Source of the DNA: Deltaproteobacteria bacterium | GTDB lineage: Bacteria > Myxococcota > UBA727 > JABDBI01 | Reading direction: 5' to 3' | Length of the DNA: 8,901 bases | Assembly (NCBI GenBank): GCA_016764955.1 | Contig: JAESQZ010000179.1 | Span: forward strand, 1-8,901 | Shown here: piece after piece, positions 6,017-8,901 of the stretch | Layout of the letters: every line of letters starts with the position of its first letter | Numbering within the stretch: position 1 is the stretch's first letter | Notes under the pieces: generated by a model | The model's input: only the letters and a program-made list of their open reading frames with translations | Told to the model about the DNA's origin: nothing | Database searches by the model: none | Program-made: the position numbers and the translations under genes

Positions 6017-8059
6017 CTACTCTCGTTTCGCATCGCCACGCGCAAAAATACTCGCCACAAAGTTCAACACATCTGTCGCACTTTCTTCATTGTAACCATA
6101 GTTCTTAATCAAGCGCTGCTTGACGATATCGATCTTTTCTTGCGTTTCTCGATCCACCACATTCGAAACCATGGTGGTTAGCTTAATCGTATCTTTTTGA
6201 TCTTCAAAAAGTTTTAACTCTAATGCTTTATGTAAACGCTCGTTGGTTCGATAATCAAACTTTTTACCATCGACTGCAAGCGCTCCAATATAATTCATGA
6301 TCTCACGTCTAAAGTCGTCTTTACGCGTTTCAGGAATATCAATCTTTTCTTCGATCGAGCGCATCAGACGTTCATCAGCTTCTTCATCTTGGCCTGTGTA
6401 TTTGTTTTTCACACGCTCTTTTTGGGTATAAGCTTTGACGTTATCAATATAGTTTGCACAAATCTTACTAATCGCATCTTCATCCGCTGATATAGCTCGC
6501 TGAACTTCGTTCTTAACGATATCTTCGTACTCTTGGCGAACTATTTGAAGCAAGTCGCTATAGCGCTTCTTTTGCTCTTCACTTGTAATCAGTGAGTGCG
6601 TTTTCAAGCCATTCTCCAGCTCATTAAGCAGCATAAAGGGGTTTATACTCGTCTCGCTCAAGTCACTAACCAAAGAGTTGGAGATTTTATCTTGCACATA
6701 GCGAGGCGAAATCCCCTCCATGCCCTCTCGAGCGGCCTGCTTACGTAACTCTTTGACAGTGTCTTCTGTAAAGCCAGCAAGGCTTTTGCCGTCATAAAGC
6801 TTAAGTTTTTGAAGCAGACTCAGGCTATAGCCCTTAGGGGCTTCTAAGCGCGTTAAAATTGCCCACATCGCTGCCATATCAACGGTATGAGGCGCAATAT
6901 GTTTGCCGCGAATCTTCTTGTTGTTATAATCGCGCTCGTAAATCTTTCTCTCTTCAGTCAGCTTGGTAATATACGGAATATCAATTTTGACCGTTCGATC
7001 ACGAAGCGCTTCCATAAACTCGTTGGCTACAAGTTTTTTATATTCTGCTTCGTTTGTGTGACCAATAATTACTTCGTCAATATCAGTCTGAGCGAATTTT
7101 TTAGGCTTGATTTTGTGTTCTTGCGTAGCGCCTAAAAGATCATACAAGAACGCAACATCAAGTTTTAAAATCTCAACAAACTCAATGACACCACGATTGG
7201 CAACACAAAACTCGCCATCGAAGTTAAAAGCACGTGGGTCTGAGTCTGAACCAAACTCAGCTATCTTTCTATAATTAATATCCCCGGTCAGCTCAGTGGA
7301 GTCTTGATTTTTCTCATCTTTAGGCTGGAAAGTTCCAATTCCAACTCGATCTTTCTCGCTCAAAATCAAACGCTTAATTTTTACATGGCCTACGACCTTG
7401 CCCAAGTCGCCTTTATAGTGCTCCATCAAAAGCTTAAAGACATAGCGGCTAGCTGGATTTAAGTCTCCCTTAATGCGAGGGACCCCTATTTCTTGGCAAA
7501 TACGATCACGCACATCATAAGGCACAAGCTTCAAAGGCTCTTCGTGCATGGGATCTGCCATCACCTTTTCGCCACCAATGATAGCTGCCAAATTATCAGG
7601 CAAATGCCATTCAAAAGTAAAAAGCCTGCCTTCATCGCTTTTTGAGTATCTCTCAAGGCCCTTTTTGATTAAACGAGCGATAGTTGATTTCGCAGAGCCA
7701 ACCGGGCCATGCAACAAAATAACCCGCTTTTCAGTCCCGTAACCCAAAGCAGCTGATTTAATCACATTAGCCAGACGCATCAACGGAATATCAAGACCGA
7801 AGATGGCGTCCTTGCCGCCATCAACTGGATCATCAAAAAAATTATAATGAATCAGCTTTTTCTTGGAATCAACATAGTCCTTTTTTCCGTAGGAGATAAT
7901 CATGTCAAATAAACGCTGAAATGAGGTCCTAACCACTTTTGGATCTTCTTTGACAACTTGGAGATAATCATCAAAAGATCCTTCCCAGTGAAGGTTTTCA
8001 TACTCTTTTCGATCTTGGTTAGAGATGAAAGATCGTAACAGTAAACCGTTATCGCCCAT
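6017..8059 (-). CDS. prkA: PrkA family AAA+ serine protein kinase (YeaG-like)
   Basis: PrkA is a cytosolic AAA+ ATPase described as a serine protein kinase (YeaG in E. coli) that acts with YeaH in starvation and stationary-phase adaptation; substrates here are unknown. Residue numbers below count from the upstream ATG at 8074. Visible features are a Walker A (GPVGSAKST, 123-131), the family block GTFQPKDEKNQDSTELTG (247-264), a Walker B-type stretch (NRGVIEFVE, 293-301), a sensor-type Asn341 in GHTNEAEY, and candidate arginine fingers in ALRDR (356-360). The C-terminal PrkA domain follows from about 430 and is rich in charged helices. Length is close to the family norm (about 630-690). I prefer the second ATG (8059): GAGGA lies 8 bases before it, whereas the ATG at 8074 has no good ribosome site. 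That gives 680 residues. It is the first gene of the minus-strand directon. Confidence 0.95.
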   Translation of the reverse strand: MGDNGLLLRSFISNQDRKEYENLHWEGSFDDYLQVVKEDPKVVRTSFQRLFDMIISYGKKDYVDSKKKLIHYNFFDDPVDGGKDAIFGLDIPLMRLANVIKSAALGYGTEKRVILLHGPVGSAKSTIARLIKKGLERYSKSDEGRLFTFEWHLPDNLAAIIGGEKVMADPMHEEPLKLVPYDVRDRICQEIGVPRIKGDLNPASRYVFKLLMEHYKGDLGKVVGHVKIKRLILSEKDRVGIGTFQPKDEKNQDSTELTGDINYRKIAEFGSDSDPRAFNFDGEFCVANRGVIEFVEILKLDVAFLYDLLGATQEHKIKPKKFAQTDIDEVIIGHTNEAEYKKLVANEFMEALRDRTVKIDIPYITKLTEERKIYERDYNNKKIRGKHIAPHTVDMAAMWAILTRLEAPKGYSLSLLQKLKLYDGKSLAGFTEDTVKELRKQAAREGMEGISPRYVQDKISNSLVSDLSETSINPFMLLNELENGLKTHSLITSEEQKKRYSDLLQIVRQEYEDIVKNEVQRAISADEDAISKICANYIDNVKAYTQKERVKNKYTGQDEEADERLMRSIEEKIDIPETRKDDFRREIMNYIGALAVDGKKFDYRTNERLHKALELKLFEDQKDTIKLTTMVSNVVDRETQEKIDIVKQRLIKNYGYNEESATDVLNFVASIFARGDAKRE

Positions 8060-8135
8060 AGCTTTGTTCCTCATAGTCTCAAGAGCTTAAGTCGGGCCTC
8101 TTGCCAAAATCAAGCAATATGACAAAGCAAAGCAC
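8060..8135. promoter_or_regulatory. Divergent intergenic region between prkA and the hydrolase
   Basis: This 76-bp gap separates two genes transcribed away from each other, so it must hold the promoter of the hydrolase gene and probably that of the prkA directon. On the minus strand TTGTCA and TTGATT are possible -35 elements, but I see no convincing -10 box at the right distance on either strand. Overlapping promoters or an alternative sigma factor are possible. This call rests on gene arrangement, not on motifs. Confidence 0.4.
8068..8072 (-). promoter_or_regulatory. Shine-Dalgarno site supporting the internal ATG of prkA
   Basis: GAGGA on the minus strand lies 8 bases before the ATG at 8059 and overlaps the upstream ATG at 8074. 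The upstream ATG has only a weak GAGA close to it. This favours initiation at 8059, removing the first five residues of the longer reading. Confidence 0.6.
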
Positions 8136-8901
8136 ATGCAATCAAAAGACTGGATTTCTTCTCGAGATGGAACCAAACTCTACATCAAACCTGCTTTAGT
8201 AGATAACCCGAAGCATACGATTGTCTTAGTTCATGGCTTTGCTGAACATATTGGCCGCTATCAAGATTTAATCGAACGACTCAATCAATCAAATATGAAC
8301 GTAATAGGTTTAGACTTCAGAGGACACGGCCAGTCAGATGGCCAAAGAGGCTACATTGATTCTCTAAGTCAATACGAAGAAGATCTAGATGCTGCCGTGC
8401 AAACTGCAAAACAAAAAACTGGCACTCAAAAAGTGACCATTTTGGCACACAGCATGGGCGCTTTGATCGCAAGTTGCTACGCGGTAAACCGAGCTGATCA
8501 AGTTTCTGGACTTATCTTAAGCTCACCATTAATCGCACTTTCTGTCAAAGTGCCTTACTGGAAACAGCAAGTCGGGCAAATTATGTCTACGCTTTGGCCA
8601 ACATTTTCAATGCCCAATACCATGGATCCAAAATACTTGAGCCATGATCCTAAAACCGTTCAAGACTATGAAAAAGATCCCTTAGTCTTTCACGAAGTTA
8701 ACGCACGCTGGTTTGAACAAGTCACTGGTTTTAAAGGTGAAGCCATCAAAATAGCCGCAAAGATCCAAACACCCATGCTCGTTCAGCTTTCTGACGAAGA
8801 ACAAATTGTCAGTTTTGATGCCAGCAAAGAATGGTTTGATCACATACCTGGCGCTGATTCCAGTGTGAAAGTTTACGAAGGTTTTTATCACGAGATCTAC
8901 A
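8136..8901 (+). CDS. Alpha/beta hydrolase, monoacylglycerol lipase/lysophospholipase type (3' end cut)
   Basis: The 255 visible residues match the Hydrolase_4 (serine aminopeptidase S33-like) family, whose members cleave monoacylglycerols or lysophospholipids. The frame stays open to the window end, so the last few dozen residues are missing. The oxyanion-hole motif VHGFAEHIGRY (32-42) is typical of monoacylglycerol lipases. The catalytic triad is visible: Ser106 in AHSMGA, Asp220 in LSDEEQIV, and His252 in YHEIY. The nucleophile elbow has Ala in place of the first Gly of GxSxG, a known variant. No signal peptide is seen, so the enzyme is probably cytosolic. ATG at 8136 is the only usable start: the frame is closed by TAA at 8088 and no other start codon intervenes. 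The ribosome site is weak. It is divergent from prkA. The exact substrate cannot be read from the sequence. Confidence 0.9.
   Translation, partial: MQSKDWISSRDGTKLYIKPALVDNPKHTIVLVHGFAEHIGRYQDLIERLNQSNMNVIGLDFRGHGQSDGQRGYIDSLSQYEEDLDAAVQTAKQKTGTQKVTILAHSMGALIASCYAVNRADQVSGLILSSPLIALSVKVPYWKQQVGQIMSTLWPTFSMPNTMDPKYLSHDPKTVQDYEKDPLVFHEVNARWFEQVTGFKGEAIKIAAKIQTPMLVQLSDEEQIVSFDASKEWFDHIPGADSSVKVYEGFYHEIY

Noticed and set aside
8119..8199. Short open frame starting at ATG 8119, overlapping the hydrolase start
   Set aside because: It stops after about 26 codons, has no ribosome site, and the hydrolase frame from 8136 explains the region.
8682..8891. 69-codon minus-strand frame at the right end
   Set aside because: It is antisense to the hydrolase, whose catalytic Asp and His lie in this same stretch.
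1..8901. CRISPR array, tRNA, rRNA, insertion sequence or phage genes
   Set aside because: I saw no regularly spaced repeats, no tRNA-like cloverleaf, no transposase or integrase frame, and no rRNA-like stretch.

Overview
The window looks like chromosomal DNA from a Gram-negative bacterium of moderate GC content. It is gene-dense, has Shine-Dalgarno-type starts, Sec signal peptides on two small proteins, and one GC-rich REP-like palindrome. I cannot fix the lineage from this sequence. The PrkA N-terminus resembles forms I associate with deltaproteobacterial and Bdellovibrio-type bacteria. The palindrome resembles interspersed elements known from Alphaproteobacteria. A MORN-repeat protein with a cysteine-protease-like C-terminus would suit a predator, a symbiont or a host-associated bacterium, but that is inference.

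Layout. Positions 1-105 hold a terminator-like hairpin that could also act as a leader attenuator. Positions 106-863 hold two tandem plus-strand genes for small secreted paralogous proteins with a conserved Cys pair. Running toward them on the minus strand is a compact directon, read from 8059 down to 868: prkA (AAA+ serine protein kinase), a 60-bp palindromic repeat, yeaH/yhbH (DUF444, von Willebrand A-type), spoVR, a dicluster [4Fe-4S] ferredoxin-like protein, and a 669-residue MORN-repeat protein with a putative clan CE-like His-Asn-Gln-Cys site. Divergent from prkA, at 8136, is an alpha/beta hydrolase of the monoacylglycerol lipase/lysophospholipase type, cut off by the window end.

How the genes fit together. 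PrkA, YeaH and SpoVR form a well-known co-conserved triad linked to stationary phase, starvation and, in spore formers, sporulation. Here yeaH and spoVR abut (stop next to start), and the ferredoxin gene overlaps the end of spoVR by 20 bases, so these are very likely co-translated. The MORN/protease gene follows after 25 bases and may share the transcript. The most notable parts are the ferredoxin coupled to SpoVR and the effector-like MORN protein at the end of this stress operon.
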